Assembly (NCBI RefSeq): GCF_000024545.1
Contig: NC_013947.1
Span: 3,100,001 to 3,164,000, forward strand
Source of the DNA: Stackebrandtia nassauensis DSM 44728
GTDB taxonomy: Bacteria; Actinomycetota; Actinomycetes; Mycobacteriales; Micromonosporaceae
Direction: 5' to 3'
DNA: 64,000 bases
Shown here: one piece after another, positions 24,246 through 32,843 of the stretch
Numbering within the stretch: position 1 is the first letter of the stretch
Layout of the letters: each line of letters opens with the position of its first letter
Notes under the pieces: generated by a model
What the model saw: only the letters and a program-made list of their open reading frames with translations
The model's database searches: none
What the model was told of the DNA's origin: nothing
Position numbers and translations under genes: made by a program

Positions 24246-24356
24246 CGATGTCCTCTACGGTGGGGGAGCGTCATTGTGGTCGCTGGTGGGTAAGCGTACG
24301 GACGGAAATGCGTTGGCACATGGGATGAGATCACCAATCACTGGTAAATTCTCACC

Positions 24357-25124
24357 ATGCTGATCGACGGTGGCGCCGCGGTCTCCATCGGACTGGACGA
24401 TCCGCCGCACGTCGTGCAGGCCGGGGTCGGGGTGCACGGAGTACAGAGTCGAACCGATGTCTTCCGGTTGCCGGACCTGTGGCAGCTGCACCTGTACCAG
24501 TACGAGGGCGTGCTGAGCCTCGGCGGCCGCTCGCACGACATCCGGCCCGGCCGCGTCAGTCTGATCCCACCGGCCACCACCGTCGAGTTCAGCTACAGGG
24601 GACGCTCCGAGCACCTGTACGCGCATTTTCGCGCAGCATCCGGCGTGGCCGTACCGGTCATGCAGGACGCCGCGACCGCCGCACCGCTGTTGTGCGGGCT
24701 GCTCAGCGAGGCGGTGCGCGAGCGGGGCAGCGTGGCCGCGCACGCCGCCGTGTGGGCGGCACTGTGGAAGGTCGCGAACCTGCCCTCGGACACTGGCCAC
24801 CTGGGGCACGCGGCGGTGCGGGTGGCCATGGACCACATCGAATGGCGCCTGGCCGAACCCATGACCGTGCCCCAGATCGCCGACGCGGCCGGGATCTCCC
24901 ACAACCACCTGACCCGGCTGTTCCGAGCCGAGACCGGCACGTCCGTCGTCGGTTATATCCGGGCGCGGCGCATGGGGCGCGCTGAGCACCTGCTGACCGA
25001 GACCACCGTGCCCATCGCCACGGTGGCCGCCACTGTGGGTATTCCGGATCTCCAGGCGTTCAACAAGATCTGCCGCCGCGAGCTGGGCGCCTCACCCAGT
25101 CGCGTCCGCGCACGCGGCCGGTGA
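24357..25124 (+). CDS. AraC-family transcriptional regulator
   Basis: 255 residues. An N-terminal cupin-like sensor (QLHLYQYEGVLSLGG, DIRPGRVSLIPP) and a C-terminal double helix-turn-helix (MTVPQIADAAGISHNHLTRLFRAETG, then IATVAATVGIPDLQAFNKICRRELG). It is divergent from the PhyH gene and probably activates it in response to a small ligand. The 111-bp gap contains ACCA-5-TGGT (about 24334-24346) in front of its own start, a weak candidate site. The start at ATG 24357 has no clear ribosome site. Confidence 0.88.
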   Translation: MLIDGGAAVSIGLDDPPHVVQAGVGVHGVQSRTDVFRLPDLWQLHLYQYEGVLSLGGRSHDIRPGRVSLIPPATTVEFSYRGRSEHLYAHFRAASGVAVPVMQDAATAAPLLCGLLSEAVRERGSVAAHAAVWAALWKVANLPSDTGHLGHAAVRVAMDHIEWRLAEPMTVPQIADAAGISHNHLTRLFRAETGTSVVGYIRARRMGRAEHLLTETTVPIATVAATVGIPDLQAFNKICRRELGASPSRVRARGR

Positions 25125-25371
25125 TCGCGACCTGCGTCCTTCGTCCCTGGGTCGTCGTTAATTTCTCAGGGGCGCACCATGCGTTTCGCATGTCGCCACT
25201 CCCTCAAATGGACTGAACCGGCTCGCTTGATCGGATTGAGTAACAGCCCGATTATCGTCCGTGATTTGGCGTGCGTGAGCACCCTACCGCGCATGGAAAA
25301 GCGTGTCTCCCATGGAAATCACTCTTCGGGCGCGGTCTACTGTGGCCTCTCGTGTCCTTGTGGAAGAAATG
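25125..25371. other. AT-richer intergenic region before the glycosylation operon
   Basis: No supported gene. Short frames (for example from 25179) lack ribosome sites and codon bias. The base composition is less GC-rich than on either side, as expected for a regulatory region. Confidence 0.45.
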
Positions 25372-25399
25372 TTGACTGTTCCATGTCGAATGTTAGGCT
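25372..25399 (+). promoter_or_regulatory. Candidate promoter of the gtrA-GT operon
   Basis: TTGACT (25372-25377) and TAGGCT (25394-25399) are 16 bp apart. It would give a 5' leader of about 110 nt before the first gene. Confidence 0.55.
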
Positions 25400-25516
25400 T
25401 CCACGCACCGATCGCTGAGAGCGACCGGATCGACACCCCACAGTCACGGCAACTGTGCCCCATCACCGCATCACTCGGTACGCCTTCGTGGCGATGCCCC
25501 CTGCCCGGAGGTGACC

Positions 25517-25966
25517 GTGCCCATGCCCACCCCCCGACCATCGCCCATCGGCCTCAGACTGTCACGGTTCGCCCTGGTCGGCCTGAGCTGCTTCGCGACC
25601 CAGGTCGTGGTCATGACCTGGCTTGCGGCCCTGGGCATGACACTGCCGCTGGCCAACGCGATCGGCTTCGTCGTGTCAGCCCAGGCCAACTTCGGACTCA
25701 GCGCCTGGTTCACCTGGGGCGACCGGCCCGCGCGTTCCCGCCCCCGGGTCCTGGCCCGCCGCTGGCTGTCCTATCAGGCCACCGCCGGACTGGCCCTGGT
25801 CGTCAACACCGTCACGTTCACCGTGGCGCTGCCCTCGGTGCCCCCGGTCATCGCTGCCGCCGCGGGAGTGGTGGTCGGTTCGGGCGTCACCTTCGTCGTC
25901 TGTCACTTCCTGATCTTCACCGCCGCTCCGCTGCGACGGCGCCTGCCAGCCGAGGAGACCCGCTGA
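25517..25966 (+). CDS. GtrA-like membrane protein (putative polyprenyl-phosphate sugar flippase)
   Basis: 149 residues with four hydrophobic segments (LVGLSCFATQVVVMTWLAA, LANAIGFVVSAQANFGLSAW, ATAGLALVVNTVTFTVAL, VVVGSGVTFVVCHFLIF) typical of the GtrA family. These proteins are thought to move lipid-linked monosaccharides across the membrane. I prefer GTG 25517, 5 nt after GGAGG (25507-25511); ATG 25523 is an alternative. The TGA overlaps the ATG of the next gene by 1 nt. Position beside a GT2/GT-C fusion supports a role in supplying sugar donors to the outer face. Confidence 0.85.
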   Translation: MPMPTPRPSPIGLRLSRFALVGLSCFATQVVVMTWLAALGMTLPLANAIGFVVSAQANFGLSAWFTWGDRPARSRPRVLARRWLSYQATAGLALVVNTVTFTVALPSVPPVIAAAAGVVVGSGVTFVVCHFLIFTAAPLRRRLPAEETR

Positions 25967-28329
25967 TGACCACGGAACTGCACCACCCGACGCGACAGCG
26001 CACCGCGGTCGCCGCCGCCATCGACGGCGTCGCCGTCGTCATGCCCGCCTACGGCGAGGAGGCCAACCTCGCCGCGACCGTCACCGACTTCCTGGACACA
26101 CTGGACGACGCCAGGATCCCGCACGCCGTGGTCGTGGTCAACGACGGCAGCACCGACCGCACCGGCGACGTCCTCGACTCACTGGCCAGACGCTATCCCG
26201 GCCGGGTCGTGGCCGTGCACCACGACCGCAACCGCGGCTACGGCGCGGCGGTGCGTTCCGGCCTGGACGCCGCGTTGCGGCACACCGAACTGGGCCAGAT
26301 CCTGCTCACCGACTCCGACCGGCAGTTCCACGCCGCCGATCTGCTGGAGTTGCGACGCCGCAAGGCCACCGAACGCGCCGACGCCATCCTGGGTTACCGG
26401 GAGCGCCGCGCCGACCCGTGGCATCGCCGCCTCAACGCCCGAGTGTGGACACTGCTGTGCAAGACGCTGCTGCGGCTGCCCGGCCGCGACGTCGACTGCG
26501 CCTACAAACTCATCGACCGCCGCCTGCTGGAGGAACTGAGCCTCACCGGTGAGGCCGCGGCGATCTCACCCGAACTGGTCAGCCGGATCACCGTGGACGG
26601 CAACCGGGTTGTGGAACACCCGGTGCGGCACTATCCGCGCACCCACGGCGAACAGACCGGCGCGCGGCTGTCGGTGGTGGCGCGGTCGCTGCTGAGCCTG
26701 GCCGGGGTCTACGCCAGACTCGTCCGCGACGCCCACCGGCTGGTGTGGCTGCGACGGCTGGCACGTCCGGCCAACCCGACCGCCGCCGTCGTCACCATCC
26801 TGGCGGCACTGCTGGCGGCCGCCGCCTATGTGTTCTATCTGGACCAGGGCGTTTTACTGGCCTACAAGGACGCCAACTCGCACCTGCTGATCGCGCGGCG
26901 CGTCGTGGCCAGTCCCACCGCCGGACTGGCCCAACTGGGCGGGGTGTGGCTGCCGCTGCCGCACCTGCTGTCGGCGCCGCTGGCGGCCTGGGAATCCTGG
27001 TACCTCAACGGTTTCGCCGGGGCCCTGATCTCGATGATCTCGTTCGTGCTGTGCGTGCGCTACCTGTACCTGCTGGGGGAGACGCTGACCCGCACCCGGC
27101 TGGGCGGCCTGGTCACGGCGGCGCTGTTCGCGGGCAACGCCAACATCCTGTACCTCCAGGCCACCGCGATGACCGAACTGCCGCTGTTCGCGTGCCTGGC
27201 CGCCGCGACTTACCACCTCGACCAATGGTGCCGGGCCGCCCGCAGCCGAGACCTGGCGGCCGCCTCGGTGGCGGTGCTGGCCGCGACCCTGACCCGCTAC
27301 GAGGGCTGGGTGTTCTGCGCCGCGGCACTGGTGATCGTGATCTATGTGGAGCTGCGGCGGCACCGCAGCTACTCCAGGACCGAGTCCTCACTGGTCATCT
27401 TCGGATTCCTGGCCTGCGCGGGAATCGCGGCCTGGCTGGTGTGGAACCTGGTGATCTTCGCCGACCCGCTGTACTGGCAGCGCGGCGAGTACGCCGAGTC
27501 CTCCCTGTGGGTGGACGGCAACGACGTCAACGTCGGCGAACTGGACATCGCCTCGGGCACCTACGGACTGGCGACGTACCACAACATCGGGCTCGTCACG
27601 CTCGCGATCGCGGCGGCGGGGATGCTGCTGTACCTGATCAGACACCGGATCCGACGCGAATGGGTGGCGATCTACCCGCTGCTGGGCTTCGGACCGTTCT
27701 TCGTGGTCGCGCTGTACACCGGGCAGCGACCGCTCAACGTCGTGGAGTACACCGGCCACTTCTACAACGTCCGCTTCGGACTCATCATGCTGCTGCCCGC
27801 CGCCGTCTTCGCCGGTTACCTGATCTCCGTGGGCGTCAGCGCGGTACGGCGGTTCCGGTTCCGGTCACTGCGGTGGACGGCGGTGGCCGTCGCCGTCCTG
27901 GTAACCGCGTTCGGCATCGCCACCGTGCCGGGGGTGGTCACCCTTCGCGACGCGGTGGAGTTCCGCGAGACCGACTGGGAGAACGCCGCGACCGCGCGCT
28001 GGCTGCGCGACAACCACGACGGCGACCTGACCCTCATGATGTCGTTCGCGAACGAGTCGGTCACCTACGACTCCCGCATCCCCACCGAATCGCTGGTCTA
28101 CGAGGGAACCTACCGGCTGTGGGAACGCGCACTGGCCGACCCGCACGCGCAGGGCATCGAATGGATCTACATGAGAGCCCTTCCCGACGCCGAGGACCTG
28201 GTGTGGCACGCGCTGTACGACACGCCGCAACTGGAGGACCACTACACGCTGGTCTACGAGTTCCACGACCGGCTGGTGTTCCGGTCCACAAAGGCACTGA
28301 CCGAGGAGTCGGAGGGCGAGGATGACTGA
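25966..28329 (+). CDS. Fusion of GT2 (dolichyl-phosphate-mannose-synthase-like) and GT-C membrane glycosyltransferase
   Basis: 787 residues. Residues about 20-255 are a GT2 domain with VVMPAYGEEANL, VVVNDGSTDRTGD and the metal-binding LTDSDRQF, which would make a polyprenyl-phosphate sugar. From about 270 there are roughly ten membrane segments. The first long loop begins DQGVLLAYKDANSHLLIARR, where GT-C enzymes keep an acidic motif (here YKDANSH), so this half should transfer a sugar from the lipid donor outside the cell. Donor synthesis and donor use are fused in one chain. The gene overlaps gtrA by 1 nt and the next gene by 8 nt. Confidence 0.82.
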   Translation: MTTELHHPTRQRTAVAAAIDGVAVVMPAYGEEANLAATVTDFLDTLDDARIPHAVVVVNDGSTDRTGDVLDSLARRYPGRVVAVHHDRNRGYGAAVRSGLDAALRHTELGQILLTDSDRQFHAADLLELRRRKATERADAILGYRERRADPWHRRLNARVWTLLCKTLLRLPGRDVDCAYKLIDRRLLEELSLTGEAAAISPELVSRITVDGNRVVEHPVRHYPRTHGEQTGARLSVVARSLLSLAGVYARLVRDAHRLVWLRRLARPANPTAAVVTILAALLAAAAYVFYLDQGVLLAYKDANSHLLIARRVVASPTAGLAQLGGVWLPLPHLLSAPLAAWESWYLNGFAGALISMISFVLCVRYLYLLGETLTRTRLGGLVTAALFAGNANILYLQATAMTELPLFACLAAATYHLDQWCRAARSRDLAAASVAVLAATLTRYEGWVFCAAALVIVIYVELRRHRSYSRTESSLVIFGFLACAGIAAWLVWNLVIFADPLYWQRGEYAESSLWVDGNDVNVGELDIASGTYGLATYHNIGLVTLAIAAAGMLLYLIRHRIRREWVAIYPLLGFGPFFVVALYTGQRPLNVVEYTGHFYNVRFGLIMLLPAAVFAGYLISVGVSAVRRFRFRSLRWTAVAVAVLVTAFGIATVPGVVTLRDAVEFRETDWENAATARWLRDNHDGDLTLMMSFANESVTYDSRIPTESLVYEGTYRLWERALADPHAQGIEWIYMRALPDAEDLVWHALYDTPQLEDHYTLVYEFHDRLVFRSTKALTEESEGEDD

Positions 28330-29752
28330 CGTCGACACCCGCGAGTTCAGCGCCCGGACCCTGTTCAGCCGGGGCCAGCGGATCACGCTGACGGTGATCG
28401 CGGCGGCGATCGCGATCCCGTTGGGGCTCAACCTGACCCTCGGCATCGGGCCCGAGCCACTGTGGTGGGGCCGGATGGCGATCGCGGCGACCGTGGTGCT
28501 GTACCTGGCGGTCATCGGTTTCAAACTCGCCATGATCGCCGGTTCGGGCCGCAGCAGCGCGCTGCACTTCGACCCCGGCAGCCTGACCGTGATCGCCGAC
28601 GCCGCCCTGCCGCCCTACACCGTGCTGGTGCCGCTGTACCGGGAGGCGACGGTACTGCCGACACTCGTGTCACGACTGTCGGCACTGGACTATCCGCGCG
28701 ACCGGCTACAGATCCTGCTGCTCATCGAGGCCGACGACGCCGAGACCCTGGACGCCGCCGTCACCTGCGCCACCGACCCGCGCTTCGAGATCGTCGTGAT
28801 CCCCGACTCGGTGCCCAAGACCAAACCCAAGGCCTGCAACATCGGCCTGGCCCGCGCCGTCGGCGAGTTCTGCGTCATCTACGACGCCGAGGACCGGCCC
28901 GACCCCGACCAGCTGCGCAAGGCGGCGCTGGCGTTTCGGCTGTCGCCGCAGCGGGTGGTGTGCGTGCAGGCCGAACTCCAGTACTGGAACCCCTGGACCA
29001 ACTGGCTGACCCGCTGCTTCGCCGCCGAGTACGCCACCAACTTCAGCATGACCCTGCACGGCATGGACCGCTACCGGCTGGCGATCCCGTTGGGCGGCAC
29101 CTCGAACCACTTCCGCACCGACGCGCTGCGCGCCCTGGGCGGCTGGGATCCCTACAACGTCACCGAGGACGCCGACCTGGGCATCAGGATCGCGCGCCGC
29201 GGCTGGGACGTGCGCATGATGGTGTCGGTGACCGAGGAGGAGGCCAACGCCCGGCTCGGCAACTGGCTGCGGCAGCGGTCCCGCTGGATCAAGGGCTACC
29301 TGCAGACCTGGCTGGTCCACTCCCGACGGCCCTACCGGCTGTGGCGCGAGGTGGGCACCCGACGCAGTCTGGCGGTGCACCTGACCCTCGGCTTCGCGAC
29401 GGTGACCACACTGGTCAACCCGGTGATGTGGGCGATGACGATCCTGTACCTGATCGTGGGTCCGCAACCGCTGGAACCCCTGTTTCCCAAGTACAACCTG
29501 TACGGCGGCGTGATCGCGATGCTGCTGGGCAACGCCTTGATGTGCTACACCCTGATGCTGGGCTGCGTCCGACGTGGACTGTTCGCGGCGGTGCGGGTGA
29601 TGCTGACCATCCCGCTGTACTGGGGACTGATGAGCCTGGCCGCCTACAAGGCGCTGATCCAGTTGCTGCGCCCCAGCAAACGGCACTACTGGGAACTGAC
29701 CGAGCACGGTCTGGTCCGTTCCGAAGACACAGTGGAGACCCACAATGTTTAA
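28322..29752 (+). CDS. Processive-type GT2 membrane glycosyltransferase
   Basis: 476 residues. Two N-terminal membrane segments, a cytoplasmic GT2 domain and about three C-terminal membrane segments. It has the D,D,D,QxxRW set: IEADDAETL, DAEDRPDP, TEDADLG and QRSRW (in LRQRSRWIKGYLQTW). This arrangement is shared with cellulose synthase-like and hyaluronan synthase-like enzymes, which make and extrude polysaccharides. The product is unknown. Start and stop overlaps of 8 nt on both sides tie it to the operon. Confidence 0.86.
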   Translation: MTDVDTREFSARTLFSRGQRITLTVIAAAIAIPLGLNLTLGIGPEPLWWGRMAIAATVVLYLAVIGFKLAMIAGSGRSSALHFDPGSLTVIADAALPPYTVLVPLYREATVLPTLVSRLSALDYPRDRLQILLLIEADDAETLDAAVTCATDPRFEIVVIPDSVPKTKPKACNIGLARAVGEFCVIYDAEDRPDPDQLRKAALAFRLSPQRVVCVQAELQYWNPWTNWLTRCFAAEYATNFSMTLHGMDRYRLAIPLGGTSNHFRTDALRALGGWDPYNVTEDADLGIRIARRGWDVRMMVSVTEEEANARLGNWLRQRSRWIKGYLQTWLVHSRRPYRLWREVGTRRSLAVHLTLGFATVTTLVNPVMWAMTILYLIVGPQPLEPLFPKYNLYGGVIAMLLGNALMCYTLMLGCVRRGLFAAVRVMLTIPLYWGLMSLAAYKALIQLLRPSKRHYWELTEHGLVRSEDTVETHNV

Positions 29753-32700
29753 ACGGATAGCCTTCGCCATTGTCATACTGCTGACCTCGGCGACACTGAC
29801 GGCCTCGACGGCCACCGCGGCCCCGCCCGCGGACTTCGACAAGACCCTCATCAGCGACGGCCTCAACGTCCCCACGGCGTTCCGCTTCGCCTCGGGCGGA
29901 AGGATCCTGGTCGCGGAGAAGGACGGCGCCATCCGGCTGATCGTCAACGGCGTCCTGCGTGCCGACCCGATGATCACTCTGTCCACGGCCGGGGCCGACG
30001 AGCGGGGACTGCTCGGCCTGGAACTGGATCCGGCCTTCGACACCAACGGCTATGTCTACGTCGGCTACACCCACACCGACAACCGCAACCGGCTCAGCCG
30101 CTTCACCGCCACGGGGTCCACCATCGACCCCGGCTCGGAACTGGTGCTGCTCCAGTCCGACCAGGAATCCAATGTGTTCCACCACGGCGGCGAGATCCGG
30201 TTCGCACCCGACGGCACCCTGTACTGGTCGCTGGGGATGAACACGATCAACGTCAACTCCGAGCAGCTGGGCAACCTGCACGGCAAGATCCACCGCATCA
30301 ACCCCGACGGCACGATTCCCGGCGACAACCCCTTCGCCGGGGTGCCCGGCGCCGAACCGTCCATCTGGGCCTACGGGCTGCGCAACCCGTTCCGCTTCGA
30401 CCTGATCGGCTCCGGCCCCAACGCCGGGCGGCTGTTGTCCGGCGACGTCGGTGGCTCGGCCTGGGAGGAGATCAACCTGATCGAACGCGGCGCCAACTAC
30501 GGCTGGCCGAAGGCCGAGGGCTTGTGCGACGGCTGCCCCTACGCCCAACCGGTCCACACCTACCCGCACACCGCCCCTCCGGCCAGCGCGGGATCGATCA
30601 CGTCGGTGGAGATCTACACCGGCGGCCAGTTCGGAAGCCAGTACGACAACGCGGTCTTCTTCGCCGACTACACCCTCGGCTTCATCAAATACCTCAAGAT
30701 GGACGACGAGTTCCGCAGCGTCATCTCCGTCAACGACTTCGACACCGCCGCGGGAACCCCGGTCCAGCTGACCACCGGACCCGACGGCGCGCTCTATCAG
30801 CTCAACATCTATCCCGGTGAGCTGTACCGGATCGCGCCCTCGGGCGGCAACCGCGCCCCCGAGGCCAAAGCCGCGGCGTCCCCCGACAACGGCCTGGCGC
30901 CGTTGCGGGTGCGGTTCTCCTCGGCGGGAAGCGACGACCCCGACAACGATCCGATCAGCTACCGGTGGGACTTCGGCGACGGCACCACCTCGACGCGCGC
31001 CAACCCGTCGCACACCTTCTTCAGGAACGGGAAGTACCAGGTCAAGCTGACCGTCAGCGACGGCACCAAGACCGACACCGCGACCGTGCCGGTCCAGGTC
31101 GGCAACCGCAGACCCAGCGCCACCATCACCGCCCCGGCCGACGGCTTCAAGTACGACGCGGGCGACACGATCTCCTTCGCCGGGACCGGAACCGACCCCG
31201 AGGACGGCAGGCTCGGGCCCGCGTCGATGTCATGGACGGTGATGTTCCACCACGCCGATCACGTGCACCCGTTCCTGGGGCCTGTGGACGGTGTCGCCTC
31301 GGGCGAGTTCACGATCCCCAGGGCGCCCGACAACCTGGCCAACACCTGGTACCGGATTCACCTGAAGGTCACCGACTCCGGCGGACTGACACGTTCCACC
31401 TATGTGGATGTCAAACCGAACCTGGTGACGCTGACGGTCAAGACCGGCACCCCGGGTCTGTCGTTCACCGTGGACGGCATCCCGCACAACGGAACCCTGA
31501 CCGAGACCGCGGTGGTGGGGGTGGAGCGCACCCTGGACGTCCCGCCGTTGCAGTACGCCAACGACACCCGCTACCAGTTCGCCAGCTGGTCGGACGGCGG
31601 CGACGCCGCGCACACCATCGTCACCCCCGAGCGCGACACCGTCTACACCGTGGACTTCACCGAACTGCCACGTCCGCCGGATCCGTGGGTCGAGACCAAC
31701 GTGGGTGCCCGGACCCAGGACGGATGGGCGTCCTACAAGGATGGAGAGTTCACCGTCAACGGCTCCGGGTGGGACATCTGGGACACCACCGACGAGTTCC
31801 ACTACGCCAACCGTCCACTGTCGGGCGACGGCCGGATCACCGCGCGGCTGACATCCCAGACCGACACCGACGACTGGGCCAAGGCCGGGGTCATGATCAA
31901 GGAGTCCACCCAGGCCGGTGCCCGTTATGCCGCCGTCGCGGTCACTCCCGACAACGGCGTCCGCATGCAGGCCAACTTCAACGAGGACGACGGCGGCTTC
32001 GCCTACCAACCCGGAAACGCCTGGCTGCGGCTGACCCGCAGCGGGGACACCTTCACCGCCGAGACCTCCGACGACGGAACCAACTGGACGAGGATCGGGA
32101 CCACGACCCTGACCATGGCCAAGGACGTGACGATCGGGCTGTTCTCCACCGCCCACGACAACACCGAGTTCTCCAAGGCGGTCTTCGACTCGGTGGACGT
32201 GTCGGGTGTGCCCGGTCCGGTCCCCGAACCGTGGACCTGCGGTGACGTCGGCGATCCGAGACTGCCCGGCTCGGCGGCCCACGAGAACGGGACCTTCACC
32301 ATCACCGGAGCCGGCGACGACATCTGGGCGACCTCCGACCAGTTCCACTACTGCCACCGGCAACTGGACGGCGACGGCCGGATCACCGCGCGCGTCACCG
32401 GACAGGCCGACACCGACGACTGGGCCAAGACCGGCGTGATGATGAAACAGTCCACACAGGCTGGTTCGCCGTACGTGGCGGCGTTCGTGACCCCGGAGCA
32501 CGGGGTGCGGACGCAGACCGGCTTCGACACCGACACGGCCGGAACCCAGACGGGCACACCCGCCTGGGTCCGGCTGGAACGCGTCGGTGACACCGTCACC
32601 GCCTACGAATCACCCGACGGTCAGCAGTGGACCGCGATCGCCACCGCGACACTGTCGGGCCCGGTGACCGTGGGGCTGTTCGTCACCTCCCACAACGGAA

Positions 32701-32834
32701 GCGTCCCCAACACGAGCACCCTCGACTCGGTCGACGTCGACGGCCCGGCGGAGGTGGAAGCGAGCTTACACAATGGAATGACGTCCGGATCCCGTGAAGA
32801 TCAAGGCTGTGGGCCCTTGATATTCGGGCCCTGA
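29745..32834 (+). CDS. Secreted glucose/sorbosone dehydrogenase-like protein with PKD and DUF1349-like domains
   Basis: 1029 residues. A signal peptide (about 1-26) is followed by a six-bladed sorbosone dehydrogenase-type propeller (about 35-360; GLLGLELDPAF, HHGGEIRFAPDGTLY, YGLRNPFRFD), which in relatives binds PQQ. A PKD domain (about 365-455, SYRWDFGDG) comes next, then a second beta domain, and two concanavalin-like DUF1349 repeats (about 645-820 and 825-1000; DDWAKAGVMIKEST and DDWAKTGVMMKQST). It is probably a cell-surface sugar-binding or oxidising protein acting on the polysaccharide made by the upstream genes. It overlaps the GT2 gene by 8 nt. Confidence 0.83.
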   Translation: MFKRIAFAIVILLTSATLTASTATAAPPADFDKTLISDGLNVPTAFRFASGGRILVAEKDGAIRLIVNGVLRADPMITLSTAGADERGLLGLELDPAFDTNGYVYVGYTHTDNRNRLSRFTATGSTIDPGSELVLLQSDQESNVFHHGGEIRFAPDGTLYWSLGMNTINVNSEQLGNLHGKIHRINPDGTIPGDNPFAGVPGAEPSIWAYGLRNPFRFDLIGSGPNAGRLLSGDVGGSAWEEINLIERGANYGWPKAEGLCDGCPYAQPVHTYPHTAPPASAGSITSVEIYTGGQFGSQYDNAVFFADYTLGFIKYLKMDDEFRSVISVNDFDTAAGTPVQLTTGPDGALYQLNIYPGELYRIAPSGGNRAPEAKAAASPDNGLAPLRVRFSSAGSDDPDNDPISYRWDFGDGTTSTRANPSHTFFRNGKYQVKLTVSDGTKTDTATVPVQVGNRRPSATITAPADGFKYDAGDTISFAGTGTDPEDGRLGPASMSWTVMFHHADHVHPFLGPVDGVASGEFTIPRAPDNLANTWYRIHLKVTDSGGLTRSTYVDVKPNLVTLTVKTGTPGLSFTVDGIPHNGTLTETAVVGVERTLDVPPLQYANDTRYQFASWSDGGDAAHTIVTPERDTVYTVDFTELPRPPDPWVETNVGARTQDGWASYKDGEFTVNGSGWDIWDTTDEFHYANRPLSGDGRITARLTSQTDTDDWAKAGVMIKESTQAGARYAAVAVTPDNGVRMQANFNEDDGGFAYQPGNAWLRLTRSGDTFTAETSDDGTNWTRIGTTTLTMAKDVTIGLFSTAHDNTEFSKAVFDSVDVSGVPGPVPEPWTCGDVGDPRLPGSAAHENGTFTITGAGDDIWATSDQFHYCHRQLDGDGRITARVTGQADTDDWAKTGVMMKQSTQAGSPYVAAFVTPEHGVRTQTGFDTDTAGTQTGTPAWVRLERVGDTVTAYESPDGQQWTAIATATLSGPVTVGLFVTSHNGSVPNTSTLDSVDVDGPAEVEASLHNGMTSGSREDQGCGPLIFGP

Positions 32835-32843
32835 TCCACTTGG

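Noticed and set aside
25179-25418. A 79-codon frame upstream of the GtrA-like gene
   Set aside because: It crosses the best promoter candidate, lacks a ribosome site and has no recognisable sequence features.
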